The position numbers and the translations under genes were made by a program. A stretch of 64,000 nucleotides of DNA from Branchipolynoe longqiensis (taxonomy: Eukaryota > Annelida > Polychaeta > Phyllodocida > Polynoidae). Numbering within the stretch: the first letter of the stretch is position 1; every line of letters starts with the position of its first letter. Positions 33,811 to 44,483 of the stretch are shown one piece after another. The notes beneath the pieces are model-generated. The model was not told the DNA's origin, ran no database searches, and saw only the letters and a program-made list of their open reading frames with translations. The stretch covers positions 91,451,990 to 91,515,989 of the forward strand of contig CM059193.1 in NCBI GenBank assembly GCA_030323885.1, written 5' to 3'.

Positions 33811-33835
33811 TAATCAATGAGCCTACTGTTTCAGG

Positions 33836-34065
33836 CAAGGAACCACATAGTCAGGTAGGCGTGGACAGGGTAATTGCATCAGGGAGCCTAGGTAGTGTAG
33901 TAGTCTGCAGTGATCTCTCAGGCCAGGAGCCACATAGACAGGTAGGTGTGGATAAGGTGATTGCACCAGGGAGTCTAGGTAGTGTAGTAGTCTACAGTGA
34001 CCTCTCAGGCAAGGAGCCACATAGACAGGTAGGTGTGGATATGGTAATTGCATCAGGGAGCCTAG
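33836..34065 (+). repeat. SINE2-leader 87-bp units, about 2.6 copies
   Basis: Same unit as at 25-26 kb but nearer to the SINE2 leader (CAAGGAGCCACATAGACAGG, TAGGTGTGGATA). An independent small amplification of the leader. Confidence 0.9.
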
Positions 34066-35029
34066 TATAATATAACATGAGGGTTGCTCGGCCGCGGTGA
34101 GCACCCCATGCTACTACAAAACTCTTCCCCTTCATATCACCTGCGATGCAGTCATACTAAACCAATAGTACCAACTTATCAACCATCACTAACCAATACT
34201 AAGGAAGAAAGGAAGACAAGTCACACAGATAGACAGTGAGGGTGTTGTGCTTTAATGATGCCAACTCCTGCTCACCTACCAGTGACCTATCAACCTAACC
34301 CCTCACCTTCTACTGTCCACACTATGTCTCCTTATCAACTTAGCCTGTATACTGAAAGGAGTGCACACAACCCATAGGACAGGAGTCTTAGGGCTGTGTA
34401 TACACTCAATTTGAATAGGTGAATTTGGCTAGCATCAGACAGAGTGTTTGGGTTCCTGCTCAAGAGTAGGTCTGTCTCACTCAAGAGCCAGGAGTAGAGT
34501 GATCCTTCTCCAGAGTGTCTGGAGAAGTGTCTTGAATAATTAGTTAGAATGAGACTTGTGTGGCCATGATAGGCCAAGGGGGTTCAGGTGACCGGATCTC
34601 CCACAGCCAGCCAATCAGACACTCCCCCACAGACTGATCAGTGCAATGCCCTAATATGGGGGAGTTGCCACCCAAACCAGCCTGCAGGGTGTGGCTCTAA
34701 GGAATCTGGTATGGCTGGTGTTACAATTAGATATATATATATATATACGTATTTTGCAAAAATGTCCTTTTTCTCCAATTGCATTCTTTATGAATACATA
34801 GAGGAACATTTCATCAACCTTGAACTGCTTCATATATAAGAACATCTCTTCATTAACTTTAGGCATCATGCGTGAACATATATCCCACATAGCTTATATC
34901 ATGTCATCATGTATGTGGGGGGCACCATTGCTTTTAGATTACATAACCTTCTCCCCACTCCATTGCCCAAGACTAATAATGCTCTCTGCCAATATTTAAT
35001 TCTTTACCGAAAATCCGTATATTTTTACA
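34066..35029. mobile_element. 964-bp insertion in a SINE2 array, class unknown
   Basis: CTAG occurs on both sides (34062 and 35030), and removing the insert restores GAGCCTAGGTAGTG of SINE2. Read on the minus strand it starts TGTAAAAATATACGG. It holds CCAATCAGACACTCCCCC and a TA run at 34731-34746. No protein domain is evident; an old LTR-type or DNA element cannot be told apart. Confidence 0.6.
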
Positions 35030-35530
35030 CTAGGTAGTGTAGTAGTCTGCAGTGATCTATCAGACAAGGAGCCACATAGCCAGGTTTGTTTGTTTGTTTT
35101 TTGTTTGTTTGTTGTTGTTTTATGTCCTAGCAACATCTAAGGTCATATCAGAATGGGTACCGACTTGTGACAGTGCGCACTCATGGCAACTTTATAGTGC
35201 TGCCCACTGGAAGACCAGGCCATCAGCACCATGACCTGATATCCCACTCAGTCACATTATCCTGACACTGAGGCAACCAGTCCTTGTCCTATCCTAATAA
35301 TACTGAGTGCCAGGCTAGGAAGCGACAAGTATCAATTCATTGGTTTGACTCGACCAGGGTTCGAACCCACGATCTACCAACACAGGAGACGGATGCTCTA
35401 ACTCATTTGGTCACATAGACAGGTAGGCGTTGGCAGGGTGATTATCAGGGAGTGATTAAGATGTTAGCCCTGGATATGGGTTCTAGTCCTGCTCTAGGTG
35501 CAATCTTTCCCATTTGTATCATCGCTACCA
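35030..35530 (+). repeat. SINE2 copy split by a SINE1
   Basis: Leader 35030-35084 and continuation 35412-35530, with a degraded head (GATTAAGATGTTAGCCCTGG) and GTGCAATCTTTCCC. The SINE1 at 35085-35411 separates the two. Confidence 0.85.
35085..35411 (-). repeat. SINE1 with a readable 12-bp target duplication
   Basis: CACATAGCCAGG (35073) and CACATAGACAGG (35412) flank it. The minus-strand SINE begins near CCAAATGAGTTAGAGCATCC and ends in AACAAACAAACAAAC, so its length is about 327 bp. The long target duplication with an A-rich tail is the signature of target-primed reverse transcription. Confidence 0.92.
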
Positions 35531-35538
35531 CACGGAGC

Positions 35539-35908
35539 GGGACGTAGCTCAGGCGGTACAGTGTCCATCTGTGAAGGTGTGGGTCATGCGATCGATGCAG
35601 TTTGGGCTATTTTCCATTCCAACCAGTGGTCCACAACTAGTTCATCAAAGGCTGTGGTATGTGCTGTCCTGTCTGTGGGAAAGTGCATATAAAAGACCCC
35701 TTTTCTGCTTGTCTGAAAGAGTAGCATATGTGGCGGCAGCAGGTTTCCTCCAAAGAAATATCTCAGAATGACCATTCATTTGATGTCCAATAGCCAATGA
35801 TAAAAATCAATGTGCTCTAGTTTGTTTGTTTGTTGTTGTTTTACGTGCTAGCAACATTTAAGGTCATATCAGCACATGAGGCATCGTTAAATAAAACTAA
35901 CTTTTATC
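35539..35908 (+). repeat. Molluscan-type tRNA-derived SINE
   Basis: Head GGGACGTAGCTCAGGCGGTA with GGTCATGCGATCGATGC. Body GTGGTATGTGCTGTCCTGTC, GCATATAAAAGACCC, GGTTTCCTCCAAAGA and CCAATAGCCAATGATAAAAA. 3' end GCATCGTTAAATAAAACTAA. From memory this matches SINEs spread through mollusc genomes; a database comparison was not possible. It is split by a SINE1 tail at 35821-35878. Confidence 0.8.
35821..35878 (-). repeat. SINE1 tail inserted in the molluscan SINE
   Basis: TTTGTTTGTTTGTTGTTGTT, then GCTAGCAACATTTAAGGTC: only about 58 bp of the SINE1 3' end on the minus strand. It splits CTCTAG from AGGCATCG, which are contiguous at 18.27 kb. Confidence 0.9.
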
Positions 35909-35937
35909 CCTATGACACTGGCAAATGAACAAATATT

Positions 35938-35939
35938 TG

Positions 35940-35970
<31 letters not shown>

Positions 35971-36129
35971 GTGCTCTATAATCTATTATGGGAATATAAA
36001 CAAGGACACCACCATCTTCAGTTATATCGGTTTTGTTAAATTGCTAGCGTGTGACATCGTTTAGTTCCAGTTTTGGCCACGCGGCGCCACCTGTCAGGGG
36101 CTCTGACCTTATATACGCACACACACACG

Positions 36130-36208
<79 letters not shown>
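35938..36208. repeat. CA/TA microsatellites
   Basis: (CA)n followed by (TA)n at 35938-35970 and a long, nearly pure (CA)n run at about 36116-36207. Confidence 0.97.
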
Positions 36209-36211
<3 letters not shown>

Positions 36212-36323
36212 CTGATTCATTGAATCACTATTTTATGTCAGTTTGACATCGCCTGTAGCCGTATGTTATATATGCATATGAAATGCTGACATATATGATT
36301 TTATGTAAAAATATCAATTGCTG

Positions 36324-37824
36324 ATTTATTGTAGCAATGAGTCTTGTATAATTATGAATGTTATTTTATTGTAGCAACGAGTCTTGTATAATTATGAATG
36401 TTATTTTATTGTAGCAATGAGTCTTGTATAATTATGACTGTTATTTTATTGTAGCAATGAGTCTTGTATAATTATGAATGTTATTTTATTGTAGCAATGA
36501 GTCTTGTATAATTATGAATGTTATTTTATTGTAGCAATGAGTCTTGTATAATTATGAATGTTATTTTATTGTAGCAATGAGTCTTGTATAATTATGAATG
36601 TTTTTTATTGTAGCAATGGTCTTGTATAATTATGAATGTTATTTTATTGTAGCAATGAGTTTGTATAATTATGAATGTTATTTTATTGTAGCAATGAGTC
36701 TTGTATAATTATGAATGTTATTTTATTGTAGCAATGAGTCTTGTATAATTATGAATGTTATTTTATTGTAGCAATGAGTCTTGTATAATTATGAATGTTA
36801 TTTTATTGTAGCAATGAGTCTTGTATAATTATGAATGTTATTTTATTGTAGCAATGAGTCTTGTATAATTATGAATGTTATTTTATTGTAGCAATGAGTC
36901 TTGTATAATTATGAATGTTATTTTATTGTAGCAATGAGTCTTGTATAATTATGAATGTTATTTTATTGTAGCAATGAGTCTTGTATAATTATGAATGTTA
37001 TTTTATTGTAGCAATGAGTCTTGTATAATTATGAATGTTATTTTATTGTAGCAATGAGTCTTGTATAATTATGAATGTTATTTTATTGTAGCAACGAGTC
37101 TTGTATAATTATGAATGTTATTTTATTGTAGCAATGAGTCTTGTATAATTATGAATTTACTTTATTGTAGCAATGAGTCTTGTATAATTATGAAGTTATT
37201 TTATTGTAGCAATGAGTCTTGTATAATTATGAATGTTATTTTATTGTAGCAATGAGTCTTGTATAATTATGAATGTTATTTTATTGTAGCAATGAGTCTT
37301 GTATAATTATGAATTTACTTTATTGTAGCAATGAGTCTTGTATAATTATGAATGTTATTTTATTGTAGCAATGAGTCTTGTATAATTATGAATGTTATTT
37401 TATTGTAGCAATGAGTCTTGTATAATTATGAATGTTATTTTATTGTAGCAATGAGTCTTGTATAATTATGAATTTACTTTATTGTAGCAATGAGTCTTGT
37501 ATAATTATGAATGTTATTTTATTGTAGCAATGAGTCTTGTATAATTATGAATGTTATTTTATTGTAGCAATGAGTCTTGTATAATTATGAATTTACTTTA
37601 TTGTAGCAATGAGTCTTGTATAATTATGAATGTTATTTTATTGTAGCAATGAGTCTTGTATAATTATGAATGTTATTTTATTGTAGCAATGAGTCTTGTA
37701 TAATTATGAATGTTATTTTATTGTAGCAACGAGTCTTGTATAATTATGAATGTTATTTTATTGTAGCAACGAGTCTTGTATAATTATGAATGTTATTTTA
37801 TTGTAGCAATGAGTCTTGTATAAT
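36324..37824. repeat. 40-bp satellite, about 37 copies
   Basis: Unit: TTATTTTATTGTAGCAATGA plus GTCTTGTATAATTATGAATG. Copies are nearly identical. A 39-bp variant with GAATTTACTTTATTG recurs at about 37153, 37313, 37471 and 37589, i.e. every third or fourth unit, hinting at higher-order amplification. Confidence 0.97.
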
Positions 37825-38577
37825 GGGGGACCTCCAACTTTTTAGTTCAAATTCCTGCCGTTCGCTTCGCCACTGAACTAGTGGGCCGAAACAGCACACT
37901 GTCACACTGCAAACTCAATGGCTGTGAGCAATCTTCATACAGAAGAAGTCAAATATCTCTAAAACCACACCACCTAGAGACAAACCGATTGATACACATA
38001 TAGAAAACATAATCAATGGATAGATTATATTAAATTTATAAGGTTAGGGTTCTGCATTTCTATTAATTTTGAATAAAATAAACGTTTTGCACTGCACGTA
38101 CCGGCAAACTCAATGCATTGCCAATGGCAATATCTCTAAAACCACACCACTTAGAAACAAACTGGTTGGAACACATATAGAAAACATATTCAACGAATAG
38201 ATTATATTAAATTTATAAGGTTAGAGTTCTGCATTTCTATTAATTTTGAATAAAATAGACGTTTTGCACTGCGCATCCTGGCAAACTCAATGCATTGTCA
38301 ATGGCCGTGAGCAATCTTCATACAGAAGAAGTCAAATATCTCTAAAACCACACCACCTAGAGACAAAGCGCTTGGTACACATATAGAAAACATATTAAAT
38401 GAATAGATTATATTAAATTTATAAGGTTAGGGTTCTGCATTTCTATTAATTTTGAATAAAATAAACGTGTTGCACTGCGCGTACCGGCAAACTCAAAGCA
38501 TTGTCAATGACCGCGTAGGCCCACTACTACCGACGCGCCACCAAGTGTCGGAAAATGAACTACGCCACATGTCCCCC
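37825..38577. mobile_element. 753-bp TIR element inside the 40-bp satellite
   Basis: Ends GGGGGAC and GTCCCCC with AT on both sides (37823 and 38578). Inside are three direct repeats, starting near 37909, 38104 and 38281, of a unit with TCTCTAAAACCACACCACC, AGATTATATTAAATTTATAA and GGTTCTGCATTTCTATTAAT. A partial fourth start is at 38487. A related single unit lies at 22735. Non-autonomous; superfamily not assigned. Confidence 0.85.
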
Positions 38578-38579
38578 AT

Positions 38580-38665
38580 TATGAATGTTATTTTATTGCA
38601 GCAATGAGTCTTGTATAATTATGAATGTTATTTTATTGTAGCAATGAGTCTTGTATAATTGTGAA
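38580..38665. repeat. 40-bp satellite, last two units
   Basis: Continues the array after the TIR element; the final unit is changed (TTGTGAACTTTAATTTAATG). Confidence 0.95.
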
Positions 38666-38689
38666 CTTTAATTTAATGTAACATTGGTT

Positions 38690-39935
38690 GCTCGGCTGGA
38701 AAATGACCTTTTGTGGAGCCGTACAAAGTACTTTCTCATGGCATGCATATCAAATAGCCTCCGATAACCAAGTCCAACTCCTGGCCTTCATGAGGCGAAA
38801 CTGTTTCTACTGACGGGAGAAGGGGCAAAGGCGGATCTCTGGCGCCTCAAAACCAGATGCTTCGGGCAGGTGGGGCTCGTCAATCTTGGCTGACTGCTCA
38901 TCTAGGAGAAGGTAAACTATGATTTAAAACCCCCGCTGCCGTGCGGCTAGTCCTATTTATGGGAAGACCAGAAGTTGGTAGTGCACACCAGCGGCCATAC
39001 CGACTCAATTGTCAACCTAAACTAAGTGCGGTGCACATCAACTTTGTTGGTGTGGTCAGGGGATGTCACCCCTTCAAGTGCATGAAGACTGGAGCAGCAG
39101 ATGAGTTAGAAGATCAATAGCTTTGAAGGTGTAACAGCAAGATGATGTGGCTCATCAGGGCACACTCTGACAAAGATGAGTAAGTGGCCAGTCACCTTGG
39201 AAAGGAAGGGGAACCTACCAAGTATCTACCCATATTAGCAATGGTAATTAATGGAAGCAAATTTAGAGCTGGAATACTATTCAACATGAAGATGAATGCC
39301 AGGAAGACCAAAACAATGGTTATAAGTAAAAAGACAGATAAACCAAATGTCAATATAACCATAGATGACACAAACATAGAACAAGTATCCAGTAAGATAT
39401 TAATACAAACAAGGAAGCGTATTCTTCAGTGTTATGTGTGGTCTACTCTAATGTATGGGGCAGAGACATGGACAATCTCTAAGAAAATGTACAAACGTTT
39501 AGCAGCATTTGAGATGTGGACTTATCGAAGGATGATGAAAATATCATGGACAAAGAAGATCACCAACAAAGAAGTTCTCAGAAAAATTAAAAATAAGAAA
39601 AGCTTGTTTGCCACTATACAGACAAAGAAACTTATTTATTTTGGCCACATCATTCGTCAGAGTTCAATATACCGTACATTGTTGGAAGGGAAGGTGAATG
39701 GCAGCAGAGGGAGAGGGAGACCAAGAACATCATGGTTTACAAATATTTCACAGTGGACAGGCTTGAATTATTCACAGTCTATCAGAACAGCACACCATCG
39801 GGACAAGTGGAGAACCATTGCATCCATCCCTCGACTAGAGGACAGAACTATTGATTGATTGACAGTTAGTTAGTTACCTTACTTACTACATGTGCGTGGT
39901 TAAATAAAAAGCTCAAATCAAATCACATTTTTGTT
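38690..39935 (+). mobile_element. Non-LTR retrotransposon remnant
   Basis: A G/C-richer leader (38690-39180, GCCGTGCGGCTAGTCCTATT, GTCAACCTAAACTAAGTGCG) precedes the reverse transcriptase remnant and a short 3' end with GGTTAAATAAAAAGC. The leader joins almost directly to the C-terminal coding part, so most of the open reading frame (endonuclease and RT core) is missing. The leader style fits RTE-like LINEs, by inference. Confidence 0.65.
39184..39858 (+). pseudogene. Reverse transcriptase C-terminal fragment
   Basis: A 224-residue open frame. From about residue 36, NARKTKTMVISKK and an IEQVSS motif match the region after the RT catalytic core of LINE proteins. From about residue 78, the CYVWSTLMYGAETWT, AFEMWTYRRMMKISW, FGHIIRQSS and GSRGRGRPRTSWF motifs match the conserved C-terminus. 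The catalytic FADD-type motif is absent. Between IEQVSS and the RKRILQCY segment, about 40-60 residues usual in this family are missing without a frameshift. Such proteins copy LINE RNA at a nicked target; this copy cannot. Confidence 0.88.
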
Positions 39936-39991
39936 AAATAACAAATTAGAGATTGGAAGCAGAGTGAGCCAGGATGTGAGAGTTGGGTACT

Positions 39992-40341
39992 GGGTTGGTT
40001 GTTGGAGTTTTACATACTGGCAACATCTAAGGTCATATCAGGACAGGTACCGAATTGTGACACTCATGGCGACTTTATAATGCTGCCCCACTGGAAGACC
40101 AGGCTGCCAGCACCATGACCTGATATCCCACTCAGTCACATTATCCTGACTCTGAGCTAACCAGTCCTTGCCCTATATCCTAAAAATGTAGAGCACCTGG
40201 CTACGAAGTGACAAGTATAAATTTTTAAGTCGTTGATTCAATGAGGGATCGAACCCATGGGTTCGAATGAATCACACGATCTACCAAGACGGGAGACGGA
40301 TGCTCGACTCAACTCATTCGGCCATCCCGTCTGGTCTGAGG
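39992..40341 (-). repeat. SINE1, full length
   Basis: From GGTTGGTTGTTGGAGTTTTA to CATTCGGCCATCCCGTCTGG with a duplicated CCATGGGTTCGAATG segment in the head. Confidence 0.92.
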
Positions 40342-41272
40342 TGGTGAGAGAGATGGAGGAAGGGTGGGGTGGTGGGTGATGCGGAGGGAGAGCGTGAGAG
40401 AGTGGGTGGTGGGTGATGCGGAGGGAGAGAGTAGAGAGGCGGAGGGAGGGTGTGGTGGTGGGTGATGTGGAGGGAGAGCATGAGAGTGGGGTGGATGAGG
40501 TGGGGTGGAGTGAGGGGGGGGGTGGTGGGAGAGATGGAGGGAGGGTGAGAGTGTAGGGTGGTGAGAGAGTGTGCGGAGGTGGGAGAGGTGGAGGAGAGGT
40601 GGAGGGAGGGTGAGAGTGTAGGGTGGTGAGAGAGGTGGAGGGAGGGTGCGGTGGAGGAGTGGTGGGTGAGGTGGAGGGACGGTGAGAGTGTAGGTGCTGA
40701 GAGAGGTGGAGGGAGGGTGAGCTGGTGGGTGAGATGGAGGGAGGGTGAGAGCGTAGGGTGAGAAGAGGTGGAGGGCGGGTCAGGTGGAGGGAGGGTGAGA
40801 GTGTAGGGTGGTGAGAGAGATGGAGGGAGGGTGAGCTGGTGGGTCAGGTGAAGGGAGGGTGAGAGCGTAGGGTGGTGAGAGGTGGAGGGAGGGTGTGGAG
40901 GTGGGAGAGGTGGAGGAGTGGTTGGCGAGGTGGAGGGAGGGTGAGAGTGTAGGGTGGTGAGAGAGGTGGAGGGAGGGTGCAGAGGTGGGAGAGGTGGTGG
41001 GCGAGGTGGACGGAGGGTGAGAGTGTTGGGTGGTGAGAGAGCTGGACGGAGGGTGAGCTGGTGGGTGAGGTGGAGGGAGGGTGAGAGTGTAGGGTGGTGA
41101 GAGAGCTGGACGGAGGGTGAGCTGGTGGGTGAGGTGGAGGGAGGGTGAGAGTGTAGGGTGGTGAGAGAGGTAGAGGGAGGGTGAGATGGTGAGTGAGGTG
41201 GCGTGAGAGTGTAGGGTGGTGAGAGAGGTGGATGGAGGGTGTGGTGGAGGGAGGGAGGGCAGTGCTCGGGTG
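40342..41272. repeat. GA-rich minisatellite, units of about 64 bp and shorter
   Basis: Motifs GGTGGAGGGAGGGTGAGAG, TGTAGGGTGGTGAGAGAG and GAGCTGGTGGGTGAGGTG. GCTGGACGGAGGGTGAGC at 41041 and 41105 shows a 64-bp period near the right end. The 322-codon His/Pro/Leu frame on the minus strand is a repeat artefact. Confidence 0.93.
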
Positions 41273-41282
41273 GACTGTCCAT

Positions 41283-41416
41283 GTGGTGAGTTAAGGCGCT
41301 AAGTGGCTGTGATATATGCGTCCATGTGGTGAGTTAAGGCGCTAAGTGGCTGTGATTTATGTGTCCATGTGGTGAGTTAAGGCGTAAGTGGCTGTGATAT
41401 ATATATATACGTCCAT
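41283..41416. repeat. 43-bp satellite, first three units
   Basis: Unit GTGGTGAGTTAAGGCGCTAA plus GTGGCTGTGATATATGCGTC. The array is broken here and resumes at 42493. Confidence 0.95.
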
Positions 41417-42492
41417 GGCGCGCTCCTTTACCTGCTGCCAACAAACCAAGTTATCCACCGTACAAATTATTTGCCCAGCAAATTCGGAAATGTGTATCAG
41501 TCTGGTAGTATTGCTATAGACCGGGGGCCCTATGGTACTGGGACGGCTCACTCCCTATCTCTCCCATGTGATGTAAATTTTGCGGTGCCACCTTGTGGTG
41601 GGTTTGATTGACCCAGCTGCTGGTTGGTGTTTCACATGTAAACACATACGGTTATATCATGCATGAGACCGGTGAGCGTGAATACACATCAATATGAAAT
41701 TGCTATGAACAGGCACACATCATCGTCGTCCTCGTCACCATCATCACACATCTTTCACATTCATATATACATTTGTGCATATAATATAGCATCTGTTTAG
41801 CCGGGGGAACAGCCAGCGCACCAAGTGGTGGGTTTGATCATTTTGATTACACAGTACAGGCTGAGTGAGCCGTCTTGGTATTATAGGGTCTTTGTATAAA
41901 CATAGACACTAATAAAGTCTGTACTAGACTACTAAATGACTGAAATGTACCATCCTCCAAGCATTGTTTATCCCATCATTACTAACAACCTACTTACTCA
42001 AACTACTTCATGTCGTCAAAAAACACACCTGAGGTATTAACCTTTTAAGCATAACCCTACAAGCTAACCACACTCTATCTAACAGAATAAACAAACCATT
42101 CTACTAACACTCACTCCATCTCAAAATGTTAACTCCAACAACATGATTGTTTTGCAATTCACAACATAGTAGGCATACAAACCTATGAATGGAAACTATG
42201 CACCTAACCACTCCGTAATGTAAAGGTCTAATCAATACACATGTATGTATCAAGTGTGTATGAATACAACATATAACTGCTATTTTTATATGTGAATTGT
42301 CAAACTATACCATCGAATGTTTGATATTGTTATTTCAGCTGATTTGGGCTAGCTGCTAATGACAATGTCAGACTACATATGCATATATATTGTAAATAAT
42401 TGTATTGTCACATGGCTGGAAGACCAGTGCCACGGCACTAACAAAAGACTTTATTCAATGAATAAACTATATTTACAAAAAATAAAATAAAG
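41417..42492 (+). mobile_element. Insertion with a LINE-type 3' end
   Basis: Ends with GGCTGGAAGACCAGTGCC, GGCACTAACAAAAGAC, GAATAAACTATATTTAC and an A-rich run. AGTGCCACGGCACT forms a stem-loop. The same 3' end is at 46830-46905 and, degraded, at 55322. No coding part is recognised. About 10 bp of satellite is lost at the junction and there is no target duplication. Confidence 0.65.
41521..41895. mobile_element. TIR element nested in the insertion
   Basis: CCCTATGGTACTGGGACGGC, then TCACTC, is repeated inverted as GAGTGAGCCGTCTTGG, TATTATAGGG with about six differences. About 370 bp, no coding capacity. Confidence 0.55.
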
Positions 42493-43768
42493 GCGCTAAG
42501 TGGCTGTGATATATGCGTCCATGTGGTGAGTTAAGGCGCTACGTGGCTGTGATATATGCGTCCATGTGGTGAGTTAAGGCGCTAAGTGACTGTGATATAT
42601 GTGTCCATGTGGTGAGTTAAGGCGCTAAGTGGCTGTGATATATGCATCCATGTGTTGAGTTAAGGCGCTAAGTTGCTGTGATATATACGTCCGTGTGGTG
42701 AGTTAAGGCGCTAAGTGGCTGTGATATATGTGTCCATGTGGTGAGTTAAGGCACTAAGTGGCTGTGATATATGTGTCCTTGTGGTGAGTTAAGGCGCTAA
42801 GTGGCTGTGATATATGCATCCATGTGGTGAGTTAAGGCGCTAAGTGGCTGTGATATATGTGTCCATGTGGTGAGTTAAGGCGCTAAGTGGCTGTGATATA
42901 TGTGTCCATGTGGTGAGTTAAGGCGCTAAGTGGCTGTGATATATGTGTCCTTGTGGTGAGTTAAGGCGCTAAGTGGCTGTGATATATGCATCCATGTGAT
43001 GAGTTAAGGCACTAAGTGGCTGTGATATATGTGTCCATGTGGTGAGTTAAGGCGCTAAGTGGCTGTGATATATGTGTCCATGTGGTGAGTTAAGGTGCTA
43101 AGTGGCTGTGATATATGTGTCCTTGTGGTGAGTTAAGGTGCTAAGTGGCTGTGATATATGCGTCCATGTGGTGAGTTAAGGCGCTAAGTGGCTGTGATAT
43201 ATGTGTCCATGTGGTGAGTTAAGGCGCTAAGTGGCTGTGATATATGCGTCCATGTGGTTAGTTAAGGCGCCAAGTGGCTGTGATATATGCATCCATGTGG
43301 TGAGTTAAGGCGCTAAGTGGCTGTGATATATGCATCCATGTGTTGAGTTAAGGCGCTAAGTGGCTGTGATATATGTGTCCATGTGGTGAGTTAAGGCGCT
43401 AAGTGGATGTGATATATGCGTCCAGGTGGTTAGTTAAGGCGCTAAGTGGCTGTGATATATGCATCCATGTGGTGAGTCAAGGCGCTAAGTGGCTGTGATA
43501 TATGTGTCCTTGTGGTGAGTTAAGGCGCTAAGTGGCTGTGATATATGCGTCCATGTGGTTAGTTAAGGCGCTAAGTGGCTGTGATATATGCATCCATGTG
43601 GTGAGTTAAGGCGCTAAGTGGCTGTGATATATGCGTCCATGTGTTGAGTTAAGGCGCTAAGTTGCTGTGATATATGTGTCCATGTGGTGAGTTAAGGCGC
43701 TAAGTGGCTGTGATATATCCGTCCATGTGGTGAGTTAAGGCGCGAAGTGGCTGTGATATATGCGTACC
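42493..43768. repeat. 43-bp satellite, about 30 units
   Basis: Same unit as 41283. Most variation lies in the TATGCGTCCATG segment (TGTGTCC, GCATCC, TGTGTCCTT), with variants alternating rather than random. Confidence 0.97.
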
Positions 43769-43825
43769 GTGCAGTACATTCCTGTGTTGTCGTCCCAGCC
43801 CTGACAGCCAAGCCTCAGGCTGAGG

Positions 43826-44135
43826 TGCCTGGACGCGGTGGCCGAATCAGTAGAGCGCAGGCCTCCCGTGCGAAAGGTCAGGAGTTCAATTCCCGGTCGA
43901 GTCAATCCACTGACTTGCAAAATTGATACTTGTCGCTTCCTAGCTTGGCGCTCGGCATTGTTAGGATAGAGCAAGGACTGGTTGGCTCAGTATCAGGATA
44001 ATGTGATTGAGTGGGATACCGGGTCATGGTGCTGGCGGCTTGGTTTTCCCAGTGTGGAAACACTATAAAGTCACCATGACTGTACACACTGTCACAAGTC
44101 GGTACCTGTCCTGATATGATCTTATATGTTGCTGC
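43826..44135 (+). repeat. SINE1b copy
   Basis: Head GCGGTGGCCGAATCAGTAGA with CAATTCCCGGTCGAGTC, then body to GATCTTATATGTTGCTG. The tail is lost where the next copy begins. Confidence 0.92.
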
Positions 44136-44335
44136 CAATATCCCACTCATTGTCAAATCATCCTGACACTGAGCCAACTGGTCCTAGCCCTATCCTAATA
44201 TTGCCGAACACCAGGCCTGGAAGCTACAAGTATACATTTTGTAAGTCATTGGTTTTACCCGACCGGGGACCGAAATCGCGAGTTTCCGCAAGCGAGGCCC
44301 GCGTTCTACCGATTCGGCCACCACGCCCAGTCATG
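44136..44335 (-). repeat. SINE1b copy, tail-to-tail with the previous one
   Basis: Minus-strand body and head (CTACCGATTCGGCCACCACG). With 43826-44135 it forms an inverted pair. Confidence 0.9.
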
Positions 44336-44483
44336 GAGGAAAAAGACGCCCACCATGTCAGCTAAAATAGGCGCATTGCATTTCGTGTCCATTACACCGC
44401 CACCTGAGACAAGTCCCTTATCATCACCATCATCACCATCATCATTGTCATCAGCATCATCAGACCGGAGGCAGTGGCCGAAT

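Noticed and set aside
36324..37824. CRISPR-like regular array
   Set aside because: The 40-bp units abut without unique spacers, and the sequence is a eukaryotic satellite. The same applies to the 43-, 66-, 83- and 87-bp arrays.
39184..39858. Functional reverse transcriptase gene
   Set aside because: The catalytic core and endonuclease are missing, so it is a remnant only.
40314..41282. 322-codon Ser/Pro/His/Thr-rich frame
   Set aside because: GA/CT-rich minisatellite read as protein; its start overlaps the SINE1 head.
44120..44480. Trinucleotide ATC/CAT run as a regulatory site
   Set aside because: Short microsatellite (44420-44462) between SINE copies.
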